Assembly (NCBI GenBank): GCA_016708765.1
Contig: JADJFD010000005.1
Coordinates: forward strand, 124,001 to 188,000
DNA length: 64,000 nucleotides
Direction: 5' to 3'
Origin: Chitinophagaceae bacterium
Lineage (GTDB): Bacteria; Bacteroidota; Bacteroidia; Chitinophagales; Chitinophagaceae
The notes under the pieces are model-generated. The model saw nothing but the letters and a program-made list of their open reading frames with translations. It was not told the origin of the DNA and did no database searches. Positions within the stretch are counted from its first letter, which is position 1; each line of letters begins with the position of its first letter. Shown here in pieces: positions 1 through 7,547 of the stretch. Position numbers and translations under genes: made by a program.

Positions 1-1
1 T

Positions 2-1033
2 TATTTGAATACTCATGGACAGGACACAACTATCAACAAGAATGAAAGCCTGTTTAGATTTTCAGGCTATGTTGATTTGTATTATCAGTACGATTTTAAT
101 ACGCCGGCAAATAACGAACGGCCATCATTTTTGTACAATTTTAAAAAGCATAACAAGGCATCAGTAAATCTTGCTTTGCTAAAAGTAGCATATCAGCAAA
201 AAAAATGGGGAGCTAACTTCGCAGTGATGGCTGGTGATTATACCAAATATAATCTGGCTGCAGAGCCGGCTTTCTTCCGGCATATAAATGAAGCAAATAT
301 TGGTTATACTTTTTCAAAAAAATTCTCCGTTAATGCAGGTATACTACCTTCTCATATTGGGATTGAATCGGCTATTGCAAAGGACAATTGGAATCTTAGC
401 CGAAGTATATTAGCAGAAAATACTCCTTATTATGAAACAGGCATCAAATTCAATTACTTACCCAATGAAAAATGGACACTTTCCTTGCTTTTAATCAACG
501 GTTGGCAGAATATTAAAGATTACAATTCATCAAAAGCAGTTGGCACACAAATACAGTTTAAACCTAATGACAAGTTATTAATCAACTCATCAACTTTTTT
601 TGGAAACGAGAGGCCTGATAGTCAAAGACAAATGCGTTTATTCCATAATCTTTATTTGTCATATTCAATTCAACCTAAAATTAAGTTAGCCTTTCTCCTA
701 GATGTTGGAGCAGAACAAAAAATAAATAAAGATGGCTATAATAACTGGATGGGGACAGCGATCTTAGTTCAATATCTTTCGTTGAAGAATCTGAATATAA
801 CAGGCCGGTTAGAATTCTATGAGGATAAAAAAAACAGTATCGTTACTGGATATTCTTCCGGCAAATTGAGTCTGACAGGCTATTCTTTCAATTTTGATTA
901 TTTTTTATCAAAAAATCTTTTGTTTCGTACCGAGGCTCGTTTGTTTAATTCTACAAACAACATTTTTGAAAACACAAATACTGCATCCTGTACTAACTTT
1001 TGTTTGTTAAGCTGCGTCGCTCTAATTTTCTAA
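2..1033 (+). CDS. Outer-membrane beta-barrel porin, 5' end cut off by window
   Basis: Probable outer-membrane channel of the Bacteroidota OmpL-like/beta-barrel porin-2 type. The frame is open to the left edge, so the start codon and signal peptide lie outside the window; the TTG at position 5 is not a credible start. The visible protein (about 342 residues) is a series of alternating amphipathic strands, including FRFSGYVDLYYQYDF at the N-terminus, the family-like stretch NAGILPSHIGIESA around residue 112, and many aromatic girdle residues. It ends in Phe, as outer-membrane barrels usually do. The last 20 residues are unusually Cys-rich and may come from a repeat (see findings). It could feed substrate to the MFS carrier that follows on the same strand. 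The family call rests on pattern, not on a search. Confidence 0.75.
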   Translation, partial: YLNTHGQDTTINKNESLFRFSGYVDLYYQYDFNTPANNERPSFLYNFKKHNKASVNLALLKVAYQQKKWGANFAVMAGDYTKYNLAAEPAFFRHINEANIGYTFSKKFSVNAGILPSHIGIESAIAKDNWNLSRSILAENTPYYETGIKFNYLPNEKWTLSLLLINGWQNIKDYNSSKAVGTQIQFKPNDKLLINSSTFFGNERPDSQRQMRLFHNLYLSYSIQPKIKLAFLLDVGAEQKINKDGYNNWMGTAILVQYLSLKNLNITGRLEFYEDKKNSIVTGYSSGKLSLTGYSFNFDYFLSKNLLFRTEARLFNSTNNIFENTNTASCTNFCLLSCVALIF

Positions 1034-1116
1034 TACTTCGCTTAGCTCCTTAAAATATCCTGCAACTATTCCTCAAATTTTTTTTTGCTTGTCTTACAAA
1101 TTCATATCTTACTTGC

Positions 1117-2640
1117 ATGAATCATCCAAGTTCTGCAAAAACAATCCGCAAAGTAATTACCGCATCCTCTTTAGGCACTATGATTGAGTGGTACGACTTT
1201 TATATTTTCGGAATGCTGGCAAAAACAATTTCTACTCAATTTTTTCCCGAAGGAAATCCGACGGCTGCCTTATTAAGCACATTGGCCATTTTTGCTGCAG
1301 GATTTATTGTTCGTCCATTTGGGGCATTATTTTTTGGACGATTAGGTGATCTCATAGGAAGAAAATATACTTTTCTGCTTACACTCATATTGATGGGCGG
1401 TTCTACTTTTTTAATAGGTTGCGTTCCAAATTATGCAACAATTGGAATAGCAGCTCCCATTTTAGTTTTATTATTAAGATTATTACAAGGATTAGCATTG
1501 GGCGGCGAATACGGAGGTGCTGCCACCTATGTAGCTGAGCATTCGCCTGCAAACAAAAGGGGCTATTACACCAGTTGGATTCAAACAACAGCAACATTGG
1601 GTTTGTTTGTAGCATTAGGAATTATCCTTTTGGTAAAATCAAATATGAATGATGCAGCTTTTAACGCAGAATGGGGCGGATGGCGGTATCCTTTCTGGAT
1701 TTCTATTGTATTAGTTGGTGTTTCTATTTATATAAGAATGAAGATGTCGGAATCACCGATGTTCTCCAAACTAAAAGCAGAAGGTAAGACATCTGTAAAC
1801 CCATTAAAAGAAAGTTTTCGGAATAAAGCAAATTTTAAAATGGTGCTGCTGGCATTATTTGGAGCAGTAATGGGACAAGGAGTGATCTGGTACACCGGCC
1901 AGTTTTATGCACAAAGCTTTTTAGAAAATACCTGCAAAGTTGATTTTGAACAAAGCAGAACTTTAATGCTGATTGCTATTGCATTTGCCACACCATTTTT
2001 TATTTTATGGGGATGGCTAAGCGATAAGATTGGAAGAAAGTGGATTATGATGGTGGGTATGGCATTGGCAATTTTTACTTATAGACCAATTTTTCAAACT
2101 TTTCTTGATGATACTAAATATGAAGTGCCTGGAAATATTTCTCCGAAAAATTTAGACATACATACATCATTATTATCAGGAACGCAGGATTCGTTACTCA
2201 TTTCCACATCCAATTACGTTTTACCAGATGGTAAAAAGTTTCAAACAATACAAACGGATACAGTTTTTTATAACAGTGGTCAGCTTTCTATTGGGAAAAT
2301 AAATATCATCAATAAGGTTCTTCATAAAGCTACTTACTGGAAATTCGTTGGGCTTATTTTCTTAATGATCCTTTACGTTACGATGGTGTACGGACCGATA
2401 GCAGCTTTCTTAGTAGAAATGTTTCCAACAAAAATCAGATACACATCGATGAGCCTTCCTTACCATATCGGTAATGGTGTTTTCGGGGGACTGGTTCCAT
2501 TTATTGGATTGCTGTTAAGCACCACTTATAAAGCCGACCCATTAGTCGGACTTTGGTATCCGATTGGTGTGGCAGTATTATGTTTGATTATCGGCACATT
2601 GTATTTGAGAAATAAAATTGATAGAAATATTAAAGACTAA
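1117..2640 (+). CDS. MFS transporter, metabolite:H+ symporter (MHS) family
   Basis: Inner-membrane proton-coupled carrier for small organic solutes of the ProP/ShiA/KgtP type; the substrate cannot be read from sequence. Family marks are EWYDFYIFG near residue 24, the motif A loop GRLGDLIGRKY at 74-84, and RLLQGLALGGEYGG in the fourth helix region. The second half repeats the motif as GWLSDKIGRKW. It has 507 residues, longer than the usual 420-450, because a soluble segment of about 80 residues (roughly 328-405) lies between two C-terminal-half helices, predicted on the periplasmic side. ATG start. The next small gene begins 4 bases after the stop, so the two are probably co-transcribed. Confidence 0.9.
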   Translation: MNHPSSAKTIRKVITASSLGTMIEWYDFYIFGMLAKTISTQFFPEGNPTAALLSTLAIFAAGFIVRPFGALFFGRLGDLIGRKYTFLLTLILMGGSTFLIGCVPNYATIGIAAPILVLLLRLLQGLALGGEYGGAATYVAEHSPANKRGYYTSWIQTTATLGLFVALGIILLVKSNMNDAAFNAEWGGWRYPFWISIVLVGVSIYIRMKMSESPMFSKLKAEGKTSVNPLKESFRNKANFKMVLLALFGAVMGQGVIWYTGQFYAQSFLENTCKVDFEQSRTLMLIAIAFATPFFILWGWLSDKIGRKWIMMVGMALAIFTYRPIFQTFLDDTKYEVPGNISPKNLDIHTSLLSGTQDSLLISTSNYVLPDGKKFQTIQTDTVFYNSGQLSIGKINIINKVLHKATYWKFVGLIFLMILYVTMVYGPIAAFLVEMFPTKIRYTSMSLPYHIGNGVFGGLVPFIGLLLSTTYKADPLVGLWYPIGVAVLCLIIGTLYLRNKIDRNIKD

Positions 2641-2644
2641 AATT

Positions 2645-2890
2645 ATGAATGCATTTAAAAGATATTTTGGACTCCTGTTTTTATTTATTGCCCCTTTCAT
2701 AATTTTTGAATTGGTGAACGGAGCTATAAAAAATATTGACCCAGTAGGAACTAAAGATATTAATAACCCAATTATCTGGATTATTATCATTGCTATTTTT
2801 ACACCCGTCGCAATTGGGTTAGTAATTTTTGGGTGGTACGCTTTTAAGGGGGAATTCGACCACCTGCCAACCAAATCCAAAGAATTATAA
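2645..2890 (+). CDS. Small two-helix membrane protein, partner of the MFS gene
   Basis: Hypothetical protein of 81 residues with two hydrophobic segments (about 8-24 and 43-66) and a charged tail, GWYAFKGEFDHLPTKSKEL. I place the start at ATG 2645, just after the MFS stop; an upstream in-frame ATG at 2618 would overlap the MFS gene. Short two-TM proteins of this kind commonly follow MHS transporters in Bacteroidota (I recall DUF6814, not checked), which suggests a transporter accessory role, but no function is established. A degraded copy of its C-terminus lies at 4891-4968. Confidence 0.7.
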   Translation: MNAFKRYFGLLFLFIAPFIIFELVNGAIKNIDPVGTKDINNPIIWIIIIAIFTPVAIGLVIFGWYAFKGEFDHLPTKSKEL

Positions 2891-2966
2891 AATAGCAGAA
2901 AAAAATTGCAACTTTCAAACAATTATCGCTTGCTGAGGTTATTAATGGTGTAATTTTACATTAACA

Positions 2967-3242
2967 ATGAAAAAAATTGCTGTCCTACTTCTTTTCTTAT
3001 TTACCTTGGTCCAGTCTGGTCCGGTTATTAAAACACTTTTCACTGATTCATCCATTACAATTTTTACTGTTGACGAAGAAAACAATGTAGAAAAAAACGA
3101 AGAGGAGAAGGAAGATACTTCATTTGTTGTTTATCATTTCCTTGAAATCTCACTTCAGAGAAGTTCTGCCTTGCAACTATGTGAAAAAATCAATATATCC
3201 CCTTTCGTTCAAAAATCGACCCCTCCACCTAATTTTTGTTAA
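2967..3242 (+). CDS. Small exported protein ending STPPPNFC (family copy A)
   Basis: 91 residues. A Sec-type signal (MKKIAVLLLFLFTLVQSG) is followed by a short, acidic, low-complexity region with the phrase FTVDEEN and a C-terminal STPPPNFC. Copy B at 7192 shares FTIDEEK, a Glu/Lys-rich middle and the end TPPPDFL; copy C at 13367 ends SPPPDFDFY. The function is unknown. It sits directly before a truncated ABC transporter N-terminus (3320), the same order as copy B before an intact ABC gene. This implies a duplicated module in which the ABC part has decayed. It may be an untranslated relic or a free-standing small periplasmic protein. Confidence 0.55.
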   Translation: MKKIAVLLLFLFTLVQSGPVIKTLFTDSSITIFTVDEENNVEKNEEEKEDTSFVVYHFLEISLQRSSALQLCEKINISPFVQKSTPPPNFC

Positions 3243-3319
3243 TCATATTTATTATTATTTCTATTGAGTTAGCCATTGCTTACTCGAAATTTTTTGTAAC
3301 TGATTAACAAATACTATTT

Positions 3320-3562
3320 ATGCCAACAATCGACAGCTCGGTGGAAAGGAGATTAAATTTGGTTCAACTGCAACAAAAGGAAATTCATACTGCTTATTCC
3401 ATTTCTATCTTAGATGGATTTATTCAATTATCGTTTCCGCTTGATGTACAGAGTAATATCGCATACATGTATGGTGCATCTTTGCGAACCCTATTCAATG
3501 GGCTGATTATATTAATTGTACTTGGTGTACTTACAGTAGGTATTATGCAGGAAATGAATTGA
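3320..3562 (+). pseudogene. Truncated N-terminus of an ABC exporter, paralogue of 7548-9221
   Basis: 80 codons that match only the first membrane segments of the intact ABC gene at 7548. This copy has DGFIQLSFPLDVQS where the intact gene has AGLIQLSLPLGVQS, and ILIVLGVLTVGIM where the intact gene has LIVLVVIGVLATGLM. The frame then stops at 3560-3562, and neither the rest of the membrane domain nor the nucleotide-binding domain is visible in the 190 bases before the next gene. With the small gene at 2967 it forms a decayed copy of the 7192-9221 module. A functional short protein cannot be excluded, but a gene remnant is more likely. Confidence 0.7.
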
Positions 3563-3756
3563 TAATTGTTGAAGAAATTCGGCTAAAGTAATAATTGGCT
3601 ACCCCTTTGCGTAGCATATATCAAAGTTGAATTTATAAAAGATATTGTTTGTTTATCACCGATAAAAATAGTTGATTGAAAATGGCACTGAAAATATGTT
3701 GCAATGAGTATCCCCAAATTTATTATAGCTATTACTTAACCTTTTAATTAAAAATT

Positions 3757-4068
3757 ATGAAATGCCCATCATGTGAAGAGTTATTAATAATGACCGAACG
3801 ACAAAGTGTAGAAATTGACTACTGTCCCAAATGCCGTGGGGTGTGGTTAGACAAAGGCGAGTTAGATAAAATAATCGAAAAATCTACAGCAGCAGAAACA
3901 AAACAGCAGTTTGGCGAAAATGCTGAAAAAAGAAAACAATATGATGATGATGATGACGATGACGACGATGATGACAACTTTCTAAACAGAGGCAGAAGAA
4001 ATAATAACAATGAGAACCCTAATCGCAGAAAAGGGGGGTTTTTAAGTAACTTGTTCGACTTTGATTAA
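3757..4068 (+). CDS. Zinc-ribbon (TFIIB-type) protein with poly-Asp tract
   Basis: 103 residues. The N-terminal half is a compact zinc ribbon with Cys3-Cys6 and Cys23-Cys26 (MKCPSC and DYCPKCRGVWLDKGELD), characteristic of the bacterial zf-TFIIB family. The second half is disordered, with a run of 11 Asp at about 63-73 encoded by mixed GAT/GAC codons, then Asn/Arg-rich sequence and a hydrophobic end, FLSNLFDFD. The role of this family is not established; metal binding is a reasonable inference from the ribbon and the acidic run. It lies 21 bases before terC, a metal-homeostasis gene, on the same strand and probably in one transcript. Confidence 0.8.
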   Translation: MKCPSCEELLIMTERQSVEIDYCPKCRGVWLDKGELDKIIEKSTAAETKQQFGENAEKRKQYDDDDDDDDDDDNFLNRGRRNNNNENPNRRKGGFLSNLFDFD

Positions 4069-4089
4069 ATAAAATTAAATTTTTCATAA

Positions 4090-4836
4090 ATGGATTATCA
4101 ACTCATTATTTCGCTTCTTACACTTATTGCACTGGAAGTAGTTTTGGGAATAGACAATATAATTTTCATTTCAATTCTTGCTGGTAAGTTGCCTCCGGAA
4201 CAGCAACGAAAAGCAAGAAATATAGGCATACTACTCGCAATGGTAATGCGACTTGGCTTGCTAGCAGCCATTGCTGTAATTATGAAGCTAGATAATGAGT
4301 TGTTTAATCTATTCAGCAACAGCATCACAGGGAAAGATCTGATATTGATTCTAGGCGGCCTTTTTCTTATTTACAAAAGTGTAAAAGAGATTTACCATAA
4401 AATGGAAGGCGAACATGAAGATGGAGAGAAAAAAATAACAGCCGCCAGTTTTGCAAATATTATTGGACAAATTCTGTTATTGGATTTAGTTTTTTCGGTT
4501 GATTCGATCATCACCGCTGTGGGTCTTGCCAATGAATTATGGGTAATGTACGTAGCAGTAATTGTTACAGTCGTCATCATGTTGATTGCTGCAGCACCTA
4601 TCAGCAATTTTGTAAATAAACATCCGGCCTTTAAGATTCTTGCGTTAAGTTTTTTACTACTTATTGGTTTTACCCTGCTGGTGGAAGGTTTTGGTGTGCA
4701 TATACCTAAAGGCTATATATATTTTGCGATGGCTTTTGCGTTTTTGGTAGATGTATTACAAATGAAGATAGCAGGCAAAAAATCACACCCTGTTAAACTG
4801 AATGAACATTTTACAGACGACGACAGTAATCTTTAA
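4090..4836 (+). CDS. TerC family integral membrane protein
   Basis: 248 residues with seven or so hydrophobic helices. The two hallmark acidic membrane motifs of the family are present: EVVLGIDNIIF at 16-26 and DLVFSVDSI in the second half. TerC-type proteins (Alx, YceF, MeeF/MeeY) are linked to tellurite resistance and to Mn2+ export or metalation of secreted proteins. The exact ion is not visible here. A hydrophilic Glu/Lys-rich loop (EGEHEDGEKK) separates the two halves. It follows the zinc-ribbon gene and stands beside cation antiporters, which fits a role in cation balance. Confidence 0.88.
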   Translation: MDYQLIISLLTLIALEVVLGIDNIIFISILAGKLPPEQQRKARNIGILLAMVMRLGLLAAIAVIMKLDNELFNLFSNSITGKDLILILGGLFLIYKSVKEIYHKMEGEHEDGEKKITAASFANIIGQILLLDLVFSVDSIITAVGLANELWVMYVAVIVTVVIMLIAAAPISNFVNKHPAFKILALSFLLLIGFTLLVEGFGVHIPKGYIYFAMAFAFLVDVLQMKIAGKKSHPVKLNEHFTDDDSNL

Positions 4837-4890
4837 TGAGACGGTTATAAACTGCTGAGTACTTCCGGATGATTTAGTTTTTAATTTATT

Positions 4891-4968
4891 GCGCCTTTTA
4901 TAATATCTGGCTGGTATGCTTTTAAGGGAGTGTATGATCATCTTCCTCAGAAGTCAAAGGATCTTTAA
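4891..4968 (+). pseudogene. Remnant of a second copy of the small MFS-partner gene
   Basis: Read on the plus strand from 4891, the frame gives APFII, then SGWYAFKGVYDHLPQKSKDL and a TAA at 4966-4968. The small protein at 2645-2890 ends FGWYAFKGEFDHLPTKSKEL, so about 16 of 20 residues match and both stop at the same point. No start codon or N-terminal helix is preserved upstream. The remnant lies between terC and nhaA and overlaps the 3' end of nhaA on the opposite strand, so the last 14 or so codons of NhaA are encoded antisense to it. This shows a former second gene copy at this locus. Confidence 0.75.
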
Positions 4969-6121
4969 TATTTTTAATTAATATCAATCCGGCAATAGCT
5001 GCAATTAATGAAGCACATAAAATAGCAATTTTAGAATTTATCACCAGCTCATTATCGTCAAATGCAAGTAGGGTTATAAAAATAGACATTGTAAACCCAA
5101 TGCCGGCCAAGAGCCCAGCACCGGTAATATATTTCCAGTTTAACATCCCAGGCAATTCACTCAATTTGGTCTTTACCGCTATCCATGCAAATAGAAGAAT
5201 GCCTATAGGCTTTCCAATTACCAAGCCTGCTATAATACCAAGGCTATTTTTTGAAAAAAACTCATTATAAAAACCGGGTTGCAAACGTATGCCGGTATTT
5301 GCCAATGCAAAAAGAGGGACAATAAAATAAGCAACAGGCTTATGCAAAAAATGCTGGAGTTTATAAGATAAGGAATCATCACCGCCCTTTCCAAACGGAA
5401 TGGCGAATGCAAGCAACACACCGCTTATGGTAGCATGTACTCCCGATTGAAACATAAAATACCACATTGCAATTCCCGGAATAATATAAAAAGCCATTCG
5501 TTGTACTCCGTATCGACCCATGATAAATAATCCCACAAAAATTCCTAGCGAAATAAAAAGGTTTATAAAGGAAACTGAATCGGTATAAAAAACAGCAATA
5601 ATCATAATAGCACCCAAGTCATCTATGATAGCCAATGCTGTTAAGAATATTTTTAGTGCAGGCGGTACTCTTTTGCCAGCAAGCGATAAAATACCAAGTG
5701 CAAACGCAATATCTGTTGCCATAGGTATTGCATAACCGTTTGCGGTAGCAGACCCTGCATTAATACCAAAATGTAAAAGAGCAGGTATCATCATTCCACC
5801 TACGGCTGCCATTACTGGTAGCATTGCATTTTTTACTTTAGATAATTCACCAATGTATAATTCTCTTTCTATTTCCAGACCGACTAAAAGAAAAAAAACA
5901 GCCATTAATGCATCGTTAATCCAATAGGCAACCGTTAATCCGCCAATTTTTGAAGACCATAATTGCTGATACTGATCTCCAAACCCTGAATTAGCAATTA
6001 GTAAAGAAATTATTGTACAGCCAATAAGAATAAAACCTGAAGCTTTTTCACTATTAAAAAATTCAGTGTAAAGTTTTGATATGACAATCGGTAGACTTTT
6101 TCTGGAGTTTTTATCTAACAT
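4922..6121 (-). CDS. nhaA: Na+/H+ antiporter NhaA
   Basis: Inner-membrane antiporter that expels Na+ (or Li+) in exchange for protons and is normally most active at alkaline pH. The 399 residues carry the family core: GLEIERELYIGEL near 81, PMATDIAFALGI with Asp137, and AIIDDLGA with Asp167-Asp168, the equivalents of E. coli Asp133 and Asp163/164. ATG start at 6121; its first base overlaps the stop of the upstream antiporter gene (TAATG), which implies translational coupling. The C-terminal tail (TSEEDDHTLP) is encoded opposite a decayed plus-strand gene and may be recently acquired. Confidence 0.95.
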   Translation of the reverse strand: MLDKNSRKSLPIVISKLYTEFFNSEKASGFILIGCTIISLLIANSGFGDQYQQLWSSKIGGLTVAYWINDALMAVFFLLVGLEIERELYIGELSKVKNAMLPVMAAVGGMMIPALLHFGINAGSATANGYAIPMATDIAFALGILSLAGKRVPPALKIFLTALAIIDDLGAIMIIAVFYTDSVSFINLFISLGIFVGLFIMGRYGVQRMAFYIIPGIAMWYFMFQSGVHATISGVLLAFAIPFGKGGDDSLSYKLQHFLHKPVAYFIVPLFALANTGIRLQPGFYNEFFSKNSLGIIAGLVIGKPIGILLFAWIAVKTKLSELPGMLNWKYITGAGLLAGIGFTMSIFITLLAFDDNELVINSKIAILCASLIAAIAGLILIKNIKDPLTSEEDDHTLP

Positions 6122-7092
6122 TAGACCTTCAATTTATCAGGAAATAATAAGGAAAGAATATATAAACAATAAATAATTATGAAAAGTATTCCTACCCATT
6201 TAAGCAATTGCCTTTTCCGGCTTAGCAAAAGAAAAAAGAATAATAAAACTGCAGCAAAGATATTTAAGTAAATATCCAGAAATGTATTTTCTGGAACAGG
6301 TACCGAGGTTATGATTGAAGAGACGCCAAGTATAAAAAAAATATTAATAATATTTGACCCCACTACATTTCCGATAGCTAAATCCACTTTCCCTTTTCGA
6401 ACAGCCATTAATGAAGTAACCAACTCCGGCAACGAAGTTCCAACAGCAATTACTGTTATTGCAATAATTCTTTCAGGTATACCAAATTCCCTTGAAATAG
6501 CAGTAGCATTATCAACAATTAGTTTGCCACCAAAAATGAGCCCGGCCAAACCTACCAACAACCAAAATATAGCAATAACAATACGTTGTTGCTTGCCTTG
6601 TATTTCAACTTCTTTGTTCTCTTTTTTAGCCAATTCAAGATTATATACCAAGAAAATAATAGCCAGACAAACCAAAACTATTCCATCTATTCTTCCTATA
6701 ATATTTACTGATTGATGATCCAGTAATTTATCGCTAGCAATGATTAATACCATTAAAGCTCCCATCAAACTAAGCGGAATTTCAAGCCAGGTTGTATTTC
6801 TTTTAACCGTAAGTGTTCCGGTAATCGATGTTACACCCAAAACTATTAAAACATTAAAAATATTACTGCCCAATACATTACCCAGTACCATGTCCGATTC
6901 GTTTTTGATAGAGGCTACAATATTTACAACCAATTCGGGACTTGATGTACCAAGTGAAACAATTGTCAATCCTATTACAATTTCCGGGATATTAAGCCGC
7001 CTAGCCAATGAGGAAGAAGCTTCTATTAGCTTACCTGCTCCGGAAACCAATAAAATAAAACCAAGGGCCAATAATAAAAAACTGACTAGCAT
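6121..7092 (-). CDS. Calcium/sodium antiporter (CaCA family, YrbG-like)
   Basis: Inner-membrane cation exchanger of 323 residues. Its two inverted repeats carry the alpha signatures GLTIVSLGTSSPELVVN (near 41-57) and ITVIAVGTSLPELVTS; the conserved Glu in each coordinates the transported cation. I use ATG 7092 (MLVSFLLLALGF); the longer frame to 7191 would add a Cys-rich non-membrane leader running into the divergent promoter region. The stop overlaps the nhaA start by one base, so the two antiporters form one operon. Sequence does not settle whether the physiological ion is Ca2+, Na+ or K+. Confidence 0.9.
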   Translation of the reverse strand: MLVSFLLLALGFILLVSGAGKLIEASSSLARRLNIPEIVIGLTIVSLGTSSPELVVNIVASIKNESDMVLGNVLGSNIFNVLIVLGVTSITGTLTVKRNTTWLEIPLSLMGALMVLIIASDKLLDHQSVNIIGRIDGIVLVCLAIIFLVYNLELAKKENKEVEIQGKQQRIVIAIFWLLVGLAGLIFGGKLIVDNATAISREFGIPERIIAITVIAVGTSLPELVTSLMAVRKGKVDLAIGNVVGSNIINIFFILGVSSIITSVPVPENTFLDIYLNIFAAVLLFFFLLLSRKRQLLKWVGILFIIIYCLYILSLLFPDKLKV

Positions 7093-7191
7093 ACACTTAT
7101 AAATATACTGTTTAAAAGATAGTAAAAAAAGGTACAATCCTTGTAAACAATTTTGGACTTTAAATGTTTTCTTACAATATTTGCATTCCAA

Positions 7192-7485
7192 ATGAAACCA
7201 GTTGCAACCATATTTCTTTTCATTTTCTCAATGGCATTTATCTGCCCTTCACTTTCTTCCATAATAAAAAGTGAAAAAACAATTTGTTTCACCATTGACG
7301 AGGAAAAAACAAATACTCAGAATTATGGCTGTGAAGAAGTAAAAAAAGAAACTAAAAATATCACTCGTCATTTATTTTCGGCAATTCAGCTTTTGAATGA
7401 TAGTAAAAGTTTTAATTCCCCGGAAAATGCAATAAATAGCAGTCCTTATTTAGGCATCCTTACTCCTCCTCCAGATTTCCTGTAG
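7192..7485 (+). CDS. Small exported protein ending TPPPDFL (family copy B)
   Basis: 97 residues from ATG 7192. The N-terminus, MKPVATIFLFIFSMAFICPS, is a Sec-type signal; the mature part is short and hydrophilic, includes FTIDEEK, two Cys and a Lys/Glu-rich middle, and ends LTPPPDFL. It shares these features with copy A (2967) and the C-terminal PPPDF with copy C (13367). It begins the transcript of an ABC/HlyD/TolC export operon, 62 bases before the ABC gene, and is divergent from the antiporter operon. Because it has its own Sec signal it is unlikely to be the direct type I substrate; a periplasmic accessory or sensor is a guess. Bacteroidota carry other small exported proteins with a C-terminal PP before transporter operons. 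Confidence 0.65.
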   Translation: MKPVATIFLFIFSMAFICPSLSSIIKSEKTICFTIDEEKTNTQNYGCEEVKKETKNITRHLFSAIQLLNDSKSFNSPENAINSSPYLGILTPPPDFL

Positions 7486-7547
7486 TTTTTATTAATACAT
7501 TATAGGTTTAACAACTAACAACTTTATCACTTTAACTTTTCTAAAGA

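Noticed and set aside
3946..3978. GAT/GAC run as a microsatellite or CRISPR-like repeat
   Set aside because: It encodes an in-frame poly-Asp tract with mixed codons in the zinc-ribbon gene.
6311..7102. Two plus-strand frames inside the cation antiporter
   Set aside because: Antisense shadows of the membrane helices; the antiporter motifs on the minus strand are decisive.
7192..7485. Small protein as the type I secretion substrate of the adjacent ABC operon
   Set aside because: It has its own Sec-type signal and no Gly-Gly leader or RTX repeats, and the ABC protein has no peptidase domain.
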